Part shown: piece after piece, positions 26,001 through 56,258 of the stretch
Numbering within the stretch: position 1 is the first letter of the stretch
How the letters are laid out: each line of letters starts with the position of its first letter
DNA from: Chrysomallon squamiferum
Taxonomy: Eukaryota > Mollusca > Gastropoda > Neomphalida > Peltospiridae
Direction of reading: 5' to 3'
DNA: 64,000 nucleotides
Assembly (NCBI GenBank): GCA_012295275.1
Contig: CM022673.1
Coordinates: 15,047,788 to 15,111,787, forward strand
Position numbers and translations under genes: made by a program
The notes under the pieces: model-generated
Seen by the model: the letters and a program-made list of their open reading frames with translations, nothing else
Databases searched by the model: none
What the model was told of the DNA's origin: nothing

Positions 26001-27908
26001 AATAGTTTAATAACCTTTTTGGGGGGGCGTCAAATATTTAAGCACTGTAAATATTTTTGTGATCATTACTTGGCCTTTCGTAACTTAATTACATCTGCCA
26101 CTATTTGTATTTTCAACCTACTTCTCTGTATTTTCTTTTTTAATTTATATATTGAAAAATGTTTCTTTTTGTCTGAAAAGGTAAAGCTGACTTCACTTGG
26201 ATATGTTTTCTAGGTAACCAATATGAATTTACAGAATTTATTAAGAAAAAAAACACACATTTGATTTGACACTGGTATCTTGTCTTTGATAACTTTTAAT
26301 CATTGTTTGAACATTGTATTCTCATGTTTACTGTTTTCTAGACACCAGGGTGAAATTAATTATTATTTTTTTTTTGGAATACTTAGATGCCTGATATGCT
26401 ATCTTTAATTATATATTAATATTTGAACATTTTAATCATAATCTTGCACTGATCTCTTTTATTCAGTTATTATTGTTAACAAATGTGTTTAAAACCAAAT
26501 TTACAAGCAGAATTAAATATGTGATTATTTCACATCCAGTTATAAATCTGAACAGGTTCCAAATTTTCAAACTTTTATAACCAGGAAATGCCATTAGTAG
26601 AATAATTATAACATACACGTTGTTTATTTTGGAGTCACTGCTTTGTCTGTCTTCCAGAAAGCACCATTGACTGCTATACACAGCTAATATTATTACTGAT
26701 CATGATCATCTCTTGTTTCCTAGCAATTTAATATTTTGGTGTAATCTTCATGTCGAAGTAGTTAACTGTAGTGCAATATAGTTATCTCCCTTTAGTGTAT
26801 TTTTAATTTAAAAAAATCATTGTGCTGGGATAATATGTATTTTTTAATGTTTGTTTATTTTTATTTATTTATTTATTTTATTAATACTTTTTTCTGTTTT
26901 TATATGCAATACAGTTCTAGTCATGAGGGCCAATTTATACTTAATGTCATAATTATACAGCACTTGTTGGTATACAGAACAAATTTACCTTTTGATATAA
27001 ACATACATAAATTTTTATTACATATGTGTTTTAAATGCAACTGATGTACTGATTCGTGTTAAAAATGAAATGGTTTGGTAACAAATTCTTGGAAATGAAA
27101 ATGAATATATTATTCTTACAAAAATAATAAAAAAAAAAAAAAAATAATAATAATTTCTGTAATTTAGATAAAGAACATAACTGCTTCCATACGTCAAAAG
27201 AATTTGATTCTGTTATACATGAAACAAAATACACTATGACAGTGTCCCTTTTTTGTTTTTCAGTATTAGATTTTGGCAAATAAAACTATTTATTTAATAT
27301 TTTATTTCATAATATTTCTTTTTAAATAGTTTATATTCATCATGTAATCACCCTTCATTTTTAATTTTTGTTTACATTTGCTTTTCAGAAATGTGGAATT
27401 TTGGTTTATTTTCAATTTGTTTTACTACTTTAAAAAACCAAACAAAAAAACCCAACAAACAGCCATAAACTAAATAGAAAAGGTATTACCTAAGTTTAAT
27501 TTAATAATAAATTAATGAATTACAGTAATGCATAAGAATTTTTATATCATCAGATCTCAATAGATTTTCGTAAGATAAATGTATCATTATTTTTTTAATA
27601 TTTTTTTTTAAAAATAAAACTTAAAATACGGCGCTCCATTTGGACAATTTTAATTAATTAATAATTGTCATTTTTGTAATATTCATCTTAAGCAGTTGTT
27701 ATCTTTGCAGATGTATTTTTATCAGTTTCTGCTAATTAAAATTTTTATTGCATAAATATATTCTATATGTATGATTCTATTATGCGACATTTGTTTTTGA
27801 TAAAAATGGCCTTTTTTGGAACAGAAATCACAAGCTTTTATAAATGTATTTGCATTCCATTGTGAAAGACTTCTGTTTTGTCAAATTGTGAGAACGCTGT
27901 TTAATAAA
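23058..27908 (+). other. Long AT-rich 3' region of the SDR gene, probably 3' UTR
   Basis: No exon of a recognisable protein in either strand. Several AATAAA signals occur, for example 24967-24972 and 27903-27908. The gene's 3' end could be at any of them, so a UTR of 1.9 to 4.9 kb is possible. There are many A and T runs, a TA run near 25439-25456, and no large repeat. Confidence 0.35.
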
Positions 27909-30062
27909 TAAAGTAGTTAGACAATTCATTGGTTATTTGTTTTCTTTTTACATCCACTCTTGTTCAGGTAAGTTTCATTTTTCTCTATACATAACAAGGA
28001 CATTCAGTATATCCAGAAATAAACAAACAACAAATATGTTTCTTCTTCTTATTATTATTACTGTTAATATTTTTATTTTTTTATTTATTATTAGTATTAA
28101 CTGTTGTTTCAATTACAATAATAATACAGATTGAGAATCCCTTACTTAGAGGGATGTGATTTGGGTTTCCATATTGTGAGGGTTTAGGATTTAAGGAGTT
28201 AGCCTGAAAATAGGTTGTAAATCTAAATATGAATTCCATTTACATTTTTCAATAACAGCATATACAGATAGAATGCAGGATTTTTTAATATAGTTTTAAA
28301 CAATTCTGTGCATAAAATAACGTTTGTATACGGAAAACAATTTGAAAGCTAACATACGACTATTTCTGCTCCATGGAAATTTCAGGGAAAGGATCATCAA
28401 TCTAACAAAAACATTGAATTAATGTTTTATTTCTATTTTTGCTTCCACTGTTTGATATTTTATTTTATTTTACTTATATTTTATTTTATTATTACTTTTC
28501 TATCTGTCTGCGTTTTAAATGTGTTTCTAGAGTTATTGAATAAATTTGAAATTAGTAATGAAATAAACATTGGTTGTGGGGTGTATGTTGTCACACTTTT
28601 CAGTTTTGATAATTATAACTATGGCTTCATTTTCAATTTTTATTATTTTAATTTTGTATGCAGGTTAGGTGAGTGGAAAAAAACAAAAAAATAATTATGA
28701 TTTTACTCTTCTCTTTGTTTGTATTTATTTATTTCTTCATCTTCTTCTTATTATTATTTCATTTGTTTTATTTTAAAATTTTAATTGAATATTTTATATA
28801 ATTTCTTCCAGACATAATAACAGCCTTATTTTAATATAAAGAAACGAGATAAATCAGAACCGATAAATTGGAATTTAAAACTATATACATTTCTTTCTTA
28901 TATATATAAAATAAAAGTTTGAAAAGTCTGAAACGTTACTTCATTTGAAATAAAAATATTTATAAATTTGACACGATTTAAACGTTGCAAACAAGAATTT
29001 TATACATGCTTGTTACAATGGCGGATACAAACTGAAGATGTGAAGAAAAGATTGGTTAGCTTAAAATCCAAGATTAAGCGCTTGTATTATATATTTAATG
29101 ATTGCGGACGACTTACGTGAAATTCATCAATCATATTCAGTTTTTTGTTAATTAATGTCATTCTGGGTGGAGGAGTTAATTAGATTTTTTGTTAATTAGT
29201 CAGCCATAACCCGAATAATCTGCATGACTGTAGATTTCGCGACTGTTGCACTTATTGATTTCTTAGCCTTGACCTTAATCTCGTCTCCGAGGCATACCTG
29301 GCGCATTAATTAATTAATTATTATTATTGTTGTTGTTTTGATTTTATCGAAGAGGCAGGTATTTCTTCCCCGACATTTTCTCAATTTTTACTAAAATAAA
29401 ACAAATATATAAATAAGAAAATATAATAAAATAAAATAATAAAAAATTAAATAAAATGAATATTTAAAAAAAAAAAAAAAAATAAATAAAAAAGGAATGG
29501 ATTGACATTTCCAGCACTCTATGTAATAGTACTAATCAATTAATTTTAAAAAACGTGGTGGCGGTCGAGGCGGGAAATCAAATGAAATACTGCATACACA
29601 TTTATATGACAAACGTATTTGCTTGTCTGTCAAATACGTGTTATGTTATGTGAGTGTGTTATATGTGCTTTATTCTCTCTGTTATTTATTAGTATTTATA
29701 TATTTAATGCTATAAACGTATATTCTACACTCTTGACTCGTAAATTACTTTTCCACTGTTTCAGAGCGTGCGCAGTGGAAAGACTGTCAGTAACGAGCCG
29801 ATGCTGCAGTGCAGTACAGATATAAATACAATGAATTAATGGTTACACTGCCGGGATTACAAGACAAAGAAAACAGTGGCTTTGATATAAACAGACCAGG
29901 TGTAGGTTTTTCATTCTCTCCATTCTGTTTATTTACACGAAATGGTTTCAGCAGTCTGACTATTTATCCGGTTTCGGGAAAACCGGAATTAGAAGTTTAT
30001 TAATTTGTGTCCGTTAAAATACACGTTCGTTCATTACTTTTGATTGCTTGTTTTATATTTTT

Positions 30063-30147
<85 letters not shown>

Positions 30148-31051
30148 AGGCCTTGACCATTTTAGAGAAAGATATTATAATATTATGAAAAAGTACTATC
30201 CCCAATAATAAAATAAGTTTACAAAATAAACGCTTCTAATTTCGGGGAAAAAAAAAAAATACGGAATGTATTGCAATAATGAACATCTAGACCAATAATT
30301 AATCATTTTATTTCCCTGAAGTTTTATTACTCTACATATTGGTACTTTAATAATAATAATAATAATCATAATAATAATAAAAAAGTTCTCCTTCCCGTCC
30401 CGGGACGACACCAAAATAATCTGTACGTCCGGCACTAAACACAGTATTTTTTTAATTGCTCTTCGGACTGTTACAATTAATTAATGTTATACATACTGTA
30501 TTATACAGTTATATAAATTATATAAAATCACATAAAAAAAGTCCTAAAATATAATATTAGTCATTCAAATACGGTGTGAATAAATATGATATCTATTAAC
30601 ATTTACAAATGAAATCTAATATTATTAGCTTGTCATTCTCTTACATACATTTGTGTTTTTTTATCAGTCTTTATACATTTTCATCAGAAAAAAACAATCT
30701 ATCAAAATTCAAAATCGTATTAAAACCTTCGACAATTTTTTTTTTTGTTCTTGGCATTGTGTATGTGTGGATGTATGTATGTGTATGTATATGTATATAT
30801 AAACGTACGAAGTATGTATGTGTGTATGTGTAAAAATATATGTGTGAGTTTGTGTTCGTATCGTCATGCTTATTTTTTAATGACATAAATGACTGTACAT
30901 AACACAAGAACGTTATGCATCGCTGGCTTAATGCTTCTTCAGTTTCCGCTGACTCAGCAAAGGTGAGATCCAAGAGAAAGTAAATCAAAGTGAAAAACAG
31001 TCTGAGATTTCATCTCCTTTCACCGAGCAGGTAAATTATTTTTACTAGATT

Positions 31052-31056
<5 letters not shown>
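27909..31056. other. Intergenic DNA without recognised genes
   Basis: AT-rich with short (TTA) and (TTTA) runs. The stretch 29560-30000 has higher GC and small inverted repeats (TTTCCACTG at 29750-29758 with its complement at 29773-29781; CCGGTTT/AAACCGG around 29968-29987). A 12-bp palindrome CGTCCCGGGACG lies near 30397-30408. I see no coding exon with splice sites. Confidence 0.4.
30066..30145. repeat. (CA)n microsatellite
   Basis: About 80 bp pure, intergenic. Confidence 0.95.

Positions 31057-31144
<88 letters not shown>
31056..31144. repeat. (CT)n microsatellite
   Basis: About 88 bp pure CT, intergenic. Confidence 0.95.
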
Positions 31145-31148
<4 letters not shown>

Positions 31149-31535
31149 TTTATTAATATTTATATGCCTTCTGTTAAAACACTTACTCATACACAGAATA
31201 GGCCGACATACAAAACAAGGAACGCATTCACAAAACAGTAACAGTAGAGAACGAATATTTATATAGTTATTATATTGTTGTTGTTGTTCATGGTGATGGT
31301 GATGGTGGCGGTTTTGTTATTAATAATTTTCTTGTTGTTTTTTGGTTATAAATTTATTTTATTTGTGCCAGTTTAAAATTGTATTCTTAAAAAATCAGTA
31401 ATGCAACTGGAACTGAATAAATTATTTAAATTAAAAAAAAAAAAAAAAAAGAAAGAAAGAAAAAAAACATGTTGTATTATGAAATATTAATACCAATGAT
31501 TCATGACTGCAATACTGTCGAGTAAACAGTTTTCA

Positions 31536-31538
<3 letters not shown>

Positions 31539-31586
<48 letters not shown>
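31539..31586. repeat. (GA)n microsatellite
   Basis: Pure GA run about 400 bp from the (CT)n tract, so the two are in inverted orientation. Confidence 0.9.
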
Positions 31587-31588
<2 letters not shown>

Positions 31589-32128
31589 TGGTTGAATTGG
31601 TAGTTAATAAAACTAAAAAAAAAAAAAAAATTAAAACTCTCGCAACAGTAACATTTATGAATAAAAAACTAAATGAAATTGATTGTGTCAGTGACATCAT
31701 AATGACGTACGTAGCACAATTAAAAGCAGACGGTTTTCTGTAAGTGACACCGACTTGTACTTAACGCCTCGAGCATTGAAAATATGTCTTCATTCATAAT
31801 ATAGCTGTCGTTGGTGTTGCTGCATGCACTTCCCTTTTAATTAATGTAAAGAAGGTTACTATAGCTACGGGGAATTAATACTCGGAGCAGGGTAGGTCGT
31901 TGTGACCATAACCAGCGCGTGCACACTTTTTCTTCTTTATAATATAGTTCATTTCATGTTGAAATTATTGCACATAATTGTTCAGTATTATTTACAATAA
32001 TCCAAATTCATTCTCTAGTTTAGATTTAAAAAAACCCCCATAAAAATATAAATAAAAATAAGAAGAAAAAAGTAATTCAACAGTTTTCATTTAAAAAATA
32101 AGAAATAAAATTGTTTTAATGTATAGCT

Positions 32129-32172
32129 GATTATTTATTTATTTATTTATTTATTTATTATTATTGTTGTTG

Positions 32173-32231
<59 letters not shown>

Positions 32232-32260
32232 TTATATCTTTTATTATTATTATTATTTAT
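32129..32260. repeat. (TTTA)n then (TTA)n microsatellite
   Basis: Compound run of about 130 bp upstream of GALNT-A. Confidence 0.9.
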
Positions 32261-32734
32261 TTTTTTGGGCGACAACGAAATCAATATACGTGAAACTATT
32301 ACTCTCGAGAGATGTCAGACTAACAAAAACAAACAAATACAACATTATTTAATTTCATTTAATTTTTGTGCTATTTAGGATTGCAGTATAAAAGATATAA
32401 CTAGTTATTGTCTTAAAATATCAGCTTTATCCTGTTCAGATCGAATGACAATTGCAACTCGGTTTAAGACAGTATACGTTTATGTCAATGTGTGTGTGTG
32501 TTTGTGGGTGTGTATACATATATATACATACACACAGACACAGACAGACATACATGTATATATGTATCAAAACAAATAATCTTCACCATCTGTCGTTTTA
32601 TGGATATTTTATATTAATATATGCATATCAAATATGTGCAACCGGTGGAGAAAGACAAATCGTATCTCATATCCCTATCAGAGAAATAAACCATCAAACT
32701 AACTGAGAACAATAAAATGTTTTAATATTTAAAT

Positions 32735-32765
<31 letters not shown>

Positions 32766-33289
32766 TGTAAATAAATAAATAAATAAATCTCTGAAATTCT
32801 GTTTATAGTAATGTGAATTCCTAGGTATAAGTATAAAATATAAACACGTGGATATTTTAATCTCTTTATTTATTAACGTTATTTTAATATATATATATAT
32901 ATATATATTTTGTTTGTTTGTTTGTTTATTTTATATTTTAAGCTCAGATTTCGCAAGGAAAAGAAACATTTGAAGATTTGGTGTTGGTACAAAAAGTGTC
33001 AGGATCGAATAGCGGAGAAGGCACGTCTCATTTCTGTCACGCGCATGTTAACGAGAGAAAGGTCACACTCAGCTCGCTAGTTAATAATTGCACAACGAGG
33101 TTACACTTGCCGCTTGCTGTGTGCTGGCCTAAACAACACAAACATACAAATATTTTCACTTTGTCAACAAAGAACAGAAATGTCCAGTCCGCTGTTCATT
33201 ACGTGAAAAACGTAGGCCGTAACTGAAAGATAGACAGAGACAAAACCCAGCTTCTGAGAAGAGGCTACAACTGAATGGTTAGAATTCGA

Positions 33290-34030
33290 AACAGGAGAAA
33301 AGTTCAGTAAGATGTAACAACAGAGGATATATTTTTGAAATATTTGCGAAGGTACAATAGTAAAATAGAACATTTGCAACGGAGGAATACACATTTAAAA
33401 TCAGTTCGTAAAGGAGTCTTGGAAATACACTGAAACAAAGTAACAACACAGGAAAGACTTTTAAAGCCTTCGTGATTGTAATATTTTGTGACTCAGAACA
33501 GCCAGTTAAAAATATAACAGAAAATACGCGTTTAAAAGGCTTCGCAAAGAAGAAAACGCTTCTCTGAAATTGGACACGATCAGGATATAGTACATGATTA
33601 CGATTATATGTATGATCAGGATACCTATACAACCAGGATCCAATTTATGATCAAGATTCATTACATGATAATGATGCAGTCAGTACACGATTAGGATACA
33701 GACAAGATCAGGATACAGCATGTGATCTATATATATATATACACGATCAGGATTAAGTACATTATCAGGATACAATTTATGACCAGGATACAGAACAAAG
33801 GAAGACCGTGATTATTAAAAATAGTTTCATAAGTTTTCGTGATTATTTTATTCGCCATATTAAATTAGAAGACTCATACACTGTGCATGGTTAAAAAGAG
33901 GAGATATTTCTGAAATTTTTAGACGAAAACACGATGTCCTTTTAAAAAAAAGAAGAAGGAAAACCGAATAAGAAAATAACGTGACTAAGAGATAGGAATA
34001 ATTCAAAACCTTTGTGAAGTTAGTGTCATA
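33290..34030 (+). repeat. Degenerate tandem repeats upstream of GALNT-A
   Basis: Several diverged units of roughly 55-70 bp share AACA(C)AGGAA...TTTTAAA..CTTCGTGA. Between 33575 and 33796 they are interrupted by a second repeat with core GATCAGGATACA appearing about eight times, some copies degenerate, at spacings of about 15-30 bp. No coding frame. Confidence 0.5.
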
Positions 34031-34130
34031 ATAATTTTTATTTTTATTTTCTTTCGCTTTCTTCCTTATCTAGGTTAAACGGTATCTCCCATTATTTCGG
34101 TATCTATTTTTATCGCTACATAAATTCACC

Positions 34131-34164
<34 letters not shown>

Positions 34165-34644
34165 TAATATTCCTGCTTCTTGAATTTTATGTCGAAATTG
34201 TTTTAGTTCAGGATTAACCTTTAAAACATAAAATAATATCTTACTTGGAAACGAACAGAGAAAGAAATCGGAAAAAGGCAAATGCTGTTGTTGTTTTTTT
34301 GTTATATGAACTCGTCCGTATTTGTGATATTCTGAAAACAGTTTTCTAGTACTGTTTATTTCGTATTTGAGATTTTAACAAAAACTGGCTTACAGGATTA
34401 CTAGGAAACAATTACGTTCCGGATTAAAATGTTAGTAGTAGACTGGTAAATTCTCGGAAATTCAAAATGTTCGTTTTATTTGGGCATATAATGAAACTGC
34501 TGGTTTTTATATATTTTTTTTAATTTAAAAAACCAAACTTTCTTTCTGGATTTATTTTTTTTTTTTTTTTTTTTTTTTAAATTTCTTATTAATTATTGAT
34601 GACTAAATCCCGGTTTCAAATTAATGAAATAAATAAAGAAATAA

Positions 34645-34680
<36 letters not shown>

Positions 34681-34868
34681 AAAAAAAAGAATGAAGTTCT
34701 TTAGGGACATATCTATTCTTTTCACAAGTGAGTTCAAAAAGTTGAGGCGTCTGAGAAAGTAGATATTCGGAGATAAAACCCAGCTTCAAAGACAACAAGT
34801 GAAAGAAGTGCTATGAAGAAATAATTTTACTGGAAGTTTAATAAAACTGCGGTTTTTAAAATTTAATT

Positions 34869-42176
<7,308 letters not shown>

Positions 42177-42185
42177 TGTTCTATT

Positions 42186-42191
42186 AATAAA
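42186..42191 (+). terminator. GALNT-A poly(A) signal
   Basis: AATAAA ten bases after the GALNT-A stop codon. Confidence 0.45.
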
Positions 42192-42387
42192 CGTATTCAT
42201 TTGGCATGGTCATTTTTATTTATTTTATTTCCTTTTAATTATTTATTTATTTATTTTTATTTTGAGTTCATTATTATAATAATTATTATAATTTTCATTA
42301 TTATAATCAGTCTCATCGTCATCATAATTATCATTATAATTTTCATCATACTTGTGTTCTTAATGTATGTCTGTAATTATATATAAA

Positions 42388-42421
<34 letters not shown>

Positions 42422-43449
42422 TTTGTGTGTGTGTTTACTTATATTCATACACATGACATTGGAAATACCAACCGGGTCATAAGTAATCTGATATTTTTGA
42501 TATTTCTCTAAACACGATTGTCAAATTCTTATTTGTATTGTATTATCACACATCTGTCAGACTATTTTTATACGAAACTGTGAGTCATCTCAAAAACTAG
42601 ACGACTCACAGTTTTTAAAAGAAATACGCTGCTTGGTATCAGCGGAACATCAACAACTAATTTTAATAGTAATCGTAGTAGTAGTAGTTATAGTAGTAGT
42701 AGGAGTAGTAGTAGTAGTAACAGCAGCAGTGGTAGTGGTAGTAGTTACAAAAAGAATAATTAATTGTAGTAGTAGAAGTAGTAGTAGTAGTTGTAGTAGT
42801 AATAGTAGTAGTAGTCAGGTCCGTATGCAGAAATGAATATGGGCGGGATGCGAAATAACGGCGGAAAGGGTTGGTAGCGGGGGTCCGGTGGAATGCTCTT
42901 CAGCGCACTATTTTAAAATTTTAGAATGCAGGAGTTACATTTTCCTGCGTTCTACGAAGTAATTAGCAAGGGAGATAATGAAGTTAATGTCTATCAAAAC
43001 GGATCCGCTGAAAAATTAACGACGTTGGCTCCTGCGCATAACGACGTAGGATCCGCCATAACTGCAAACACTTTATACAGTTCACATCGTCGACAATTAA
43101 TTCTTTGCTTAATTATTTATTTTACATATTATTATTTAAAAAATTTTAAAAATTTATTTATTTTATTATTATTTTTAATTTGATTTTAAATTTTAATTAA
43201 TTATTTATTTATTTTATGTTATTTTGTTTTGTTTTATTTTATTTTATTTATTTTGACATTGAAAACAGCACAACCAATTTACGTTTATATTAACTTTAAC
43301 GTGATAAAATAACAGTAAAATCATTATAGTACACTTGTGTATGTCGCAGCTACAACAGCCTGGATTCACGCATGGGCAAGAAAGCAACAGATGTTGCCTT
43401 CGCGTACGTCTTTCCTTTTTTTAGAAAAACGAAATACTGGTGATTCAGC
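42192..43449. other. Spacer between GALNT-A and GALNT-B
   Basis: Holds a (TG)n run near 42387-42420, an (AGT)n-type mosaic (42660-42822), and a GC-richer stretch at 42835-43100 with an 85-codon open frame I do not recognise. An acceptor (TTTTTTTAG) ends at 43424, 25 bases before the GALNT-B ATG, so GALNT-B should have an untranslated exon upstream. Confidence 0.4.
42660..42822. repeat. (AGT)n mosaic
   Basis: Degenerate AGT repeat in the A-B spacer. Confidence 0.85.
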
Positions 43450-53310
<9,861 letters not shown>

Positions 53311-53334
53311 CGTCACCATCCTCATTACTATTTC

Positions 53335-53398
53335 TAATTCTACTACTACCACAACTATGACTACTACTACATTAATTACTACCATTATTATTATTATT

Positions 53399-53430
<32 letters not shown>

Positions 53431-53596
53431 ATGATTCATTTTCATTATGTTCACAATTTGTATGTCTGTGTTCGTTTGTTGACTGTATCAATATAAAGGT
53501 GATGTGTACAAAAAAATACACACAGCTGTATATAAGCTTTGTTCACTAAATCTGTGTATAAATACTACTACTAATAACAACAACAACAACAACCAC

Positions 53597-53656
<60 letters not shown>
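53335..53656. repeat. (ACT), (ATT), (GTT) and (AAT) runs
   Basis: In the GALNT-B 3' UTR region. The (ATT/GTT) run 53385-53430 and the (AAC/AAT) run 53577-53656 are complementary. Confidence 0.85.
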
Positions 53657-53668
53657 TTAAAAGAACTC

Positions 53669-53674
53669 AATAAA
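53669..53674 (+). terminator. GALNT-B poly(A) signal candidate
   Basis: AATAAA about 360 bases after the GALNT-B stop, following an (AAT)n run. Confidence 0.35.
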
Positions 53675-54307
53675 CTATAAAGAAATTAATCTTTTTCTGT
53701 CAAGATACATTTGAGGAAAATAAGTGTTTCCGGGTCCGCCCCGTATTTAGTCTTCTGCATAACAAGAAAAAAAAAAAAACCAACAAAAAAACCTACCCCC
53801 TCAAAAAAACAAACAAAAAAAAACCCCAACAACAACGAGAAAAAGCTATGGTGACGCTGAAATCAATAATTCTTTATATTATACAGTTCAGTGATAAATA
53901 TTTGTTATTAATATCTTTTATTTTTGTTTCCGATATGTTTTCAAAACACGCGTACACAGAGAGATTAAACACACATAAACAGACAAACACAGTGACAAAT
54001 ATACACACGCATAGACAAATAAACAAAAACACGTATACATAAAAATACCATTATTTTGTTTGTTGTGTTTTTTATTCTTCTGTTGTTGTTTTTTTTTTTA
54101 TCTTTTTCTTTTACTCATTTTATATTTATTATTATTATTTTATTCAGTTTGGGTTTTATGTATTTTTGTTTATGAATGTACAAAATTTATAACAACGACA
54201 AAAAATCTGTGAGCAATGAAAGATGTTTTGAACTTGGCAGCAATATACATATATATAGTCTGTTATAATATAGTATGTGTGTGTTTGTGTGTATCTGTTT
54301 GTTTGTT

Positions 54308-54417
<110 letters not shown>

Positions 54418-54500
54418 AATTTTATTTACAAGAACATGTCTACAAGTGCTAATATAGTAAATGTATTTATGTAGCTAGCGGCTAAAACAGCGACCAGACA

Positions 54501-54653
54501 ATAACACATTCAATTCTGGTGTGAGGTGTGATGTTATCAGAAAACTGAAAGGTGCTTCAGGCTGCAGTGTATCACAATGCATTATCTCACTGAATAATGT
54601 AGATACACTTGTATACACGTGTACATAGAACATATGTATGTTACAGAAAACAT

Positions 54654-54657
<4 letters not shown>
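54501..54657 (+). repeat. 155-bp (GA)n-tailed element, copy 1
   Basis: Runs from ATAACACATTCAATTCTGG to CAGAAAACATTTTGAG and then into a (GA)n tract. It contains the palindrome TACACGTGTA. Nearly identical to the inverted copy at 57904-58062. Confidence 0.85.
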
Positions 54658-54720
<63 letters not shown>

Positions 54721-54722
<2 letters not shown>

Positions 54723-54868
54723 ACATTCACATTCAATTCTTGTGTGAGGTGTGATGTTATCAGAAAACTGAAAGGTGCTTCAGGCTGCAGTGTATCACAA
54801 TGCATTAACTGAATTATGTATACACTTTGTATACACGTGTACATAGAACATATGTTACAGAAAAACAT

Positions 54869-54871
<3 letters not shown>
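54721..54871 (+). repeat. 155-bp (GA)n-tailed element, copy 2
   Basis: Second direct copy right after the (GA)n tail of copy 1, with small internal deletions (shortened around CATTAACTGAATTATG), also followed by (GA)n. Confidence 0.85.
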
Positions 54872-54915
<44 letters not shown>

Positions 54916-55460
54916 AAAGAGATTAAACCGTAAAAAAACGAGAGTATAATAATAAAAAAAATAAAAAAAATAAAAAAAAATTATTTACTGCCAGTCCCCA
55001 CTTTTTATTTTATTTTATTTTATTTTAATGTTATGATTGGTAAAGAGCAATAGGTGTATCTGTTGCCAGGAGCGTTTTATTGACAAATATTAATACGGTT
55101 AGAGACAGAAAATATGCGATAGATGCAGTAGGGACAATTGATTACACGACTTCAGTGTTTGTCTAAACTCTGATCGAAATCGTGTACTAACACGTGTGTG
55201 TTATTTCTGTAACAGATGTGTTGCTCATGGAAATATTTTTATTTTGTTGTTACATGTATGAAAATATACATGCGAGAAATAATCACCCAAATTAGTACTC
55301 AAATTAATACTCAAATTCTAACAGACACAATTATTTGTTGTCCAAACAAATATTATTTTCATTTCATTTTTTATTTTTATTAGGTTTTTTTTAATTAAGC
55401 TGTATGAATTTCAAATTTTCTTAATAAAAAGTTATCATTTATCTAATAAAAAAAAAGGAA

Positions 55461-55461
<1 letters not shown>

Positions 55462-55519
<58 letters not shown>
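55462..55519. repeat. (AAT)n microsatellite
   Basis: Trinucleotide run 200 bp upstream of GALNT-C. Confidence 0.9.
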
Positions 55520-55521
<2 letters not shown>

Positions 55522-55720
55522 TCCCTAACGCAGTCAGTTTCGTAAAGTTATTTTTGATTACTATCAATTTATAATAGCCCGAAACATTGCTTCGGGTTAT
55601 CTACATCCTTAAATATGATGTCACGTTACCAAGCTTCGGGGGTTCCGTTAAAACGCAGGACTGGAAAAACAGGGCGGTGTGGTAAGATAATGTGTTCACA
55701 TTTTAAACAGGTGACAAAGT

Positions 55721-56200
55721 ATGAGGGTCGTAAGATTTCGTAGGATAAAAGCTAAAATCGTATTCTATTGCATCTTCTTTCTTGTCGGATTATTTTTCCT
55801 CTACAATAACTGGGCGATCGTGAAAACGTCCGAATCGGCTGAGGTTAACAGCGATGTTCTGAAACTGAGATACAAACGATTTGAGGAGTATCAGAAGGCC
55901 GAGGCGTACAGGACGGGGCCCGGGGAACATGGCGAGCCGGTGTATTTAGAAGGGGAAGAAAAAGAAAAAGCCATGCAACTAATGTCAGTGGAAGCCTTCA
56001 ACAGAATTGCCAGCGATAAGATTTCTTTACAGCGAGCAATCAGGGACATGCGCGATCCGAGGTTTGTACTAAGTTTCGTTCATAGTTGATTTAAGGATAC
56101 AGTAGAGGGTAATGAAATTTTTAATTTTTAAAAATAATTTTTATATTTTTAATTATTATTGTTGTTGTTATTATTATTCGGTTTATTTTTTTTTTAAAGG

Positions 56201-56258
<58 letters not shown>

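Larger units (their letters stand above)
31144..34868. other. Upstream region of GALNT-A
   Basis: Contains microsatellites and a degenerate repeat block (33290-34030), listed separately. No protein-coding exon is recognised. Any non-coding first exon of GALNT-A must lie here, but I cannot place it. Confidence 0.35.

Noticed and set aside
29619-30003. Two overlapping frames of 64-68 codons in a GC-richer patch
   Set aside because: No recognisable domain, no splice context, no neighbouring exon; treated as intergenic.
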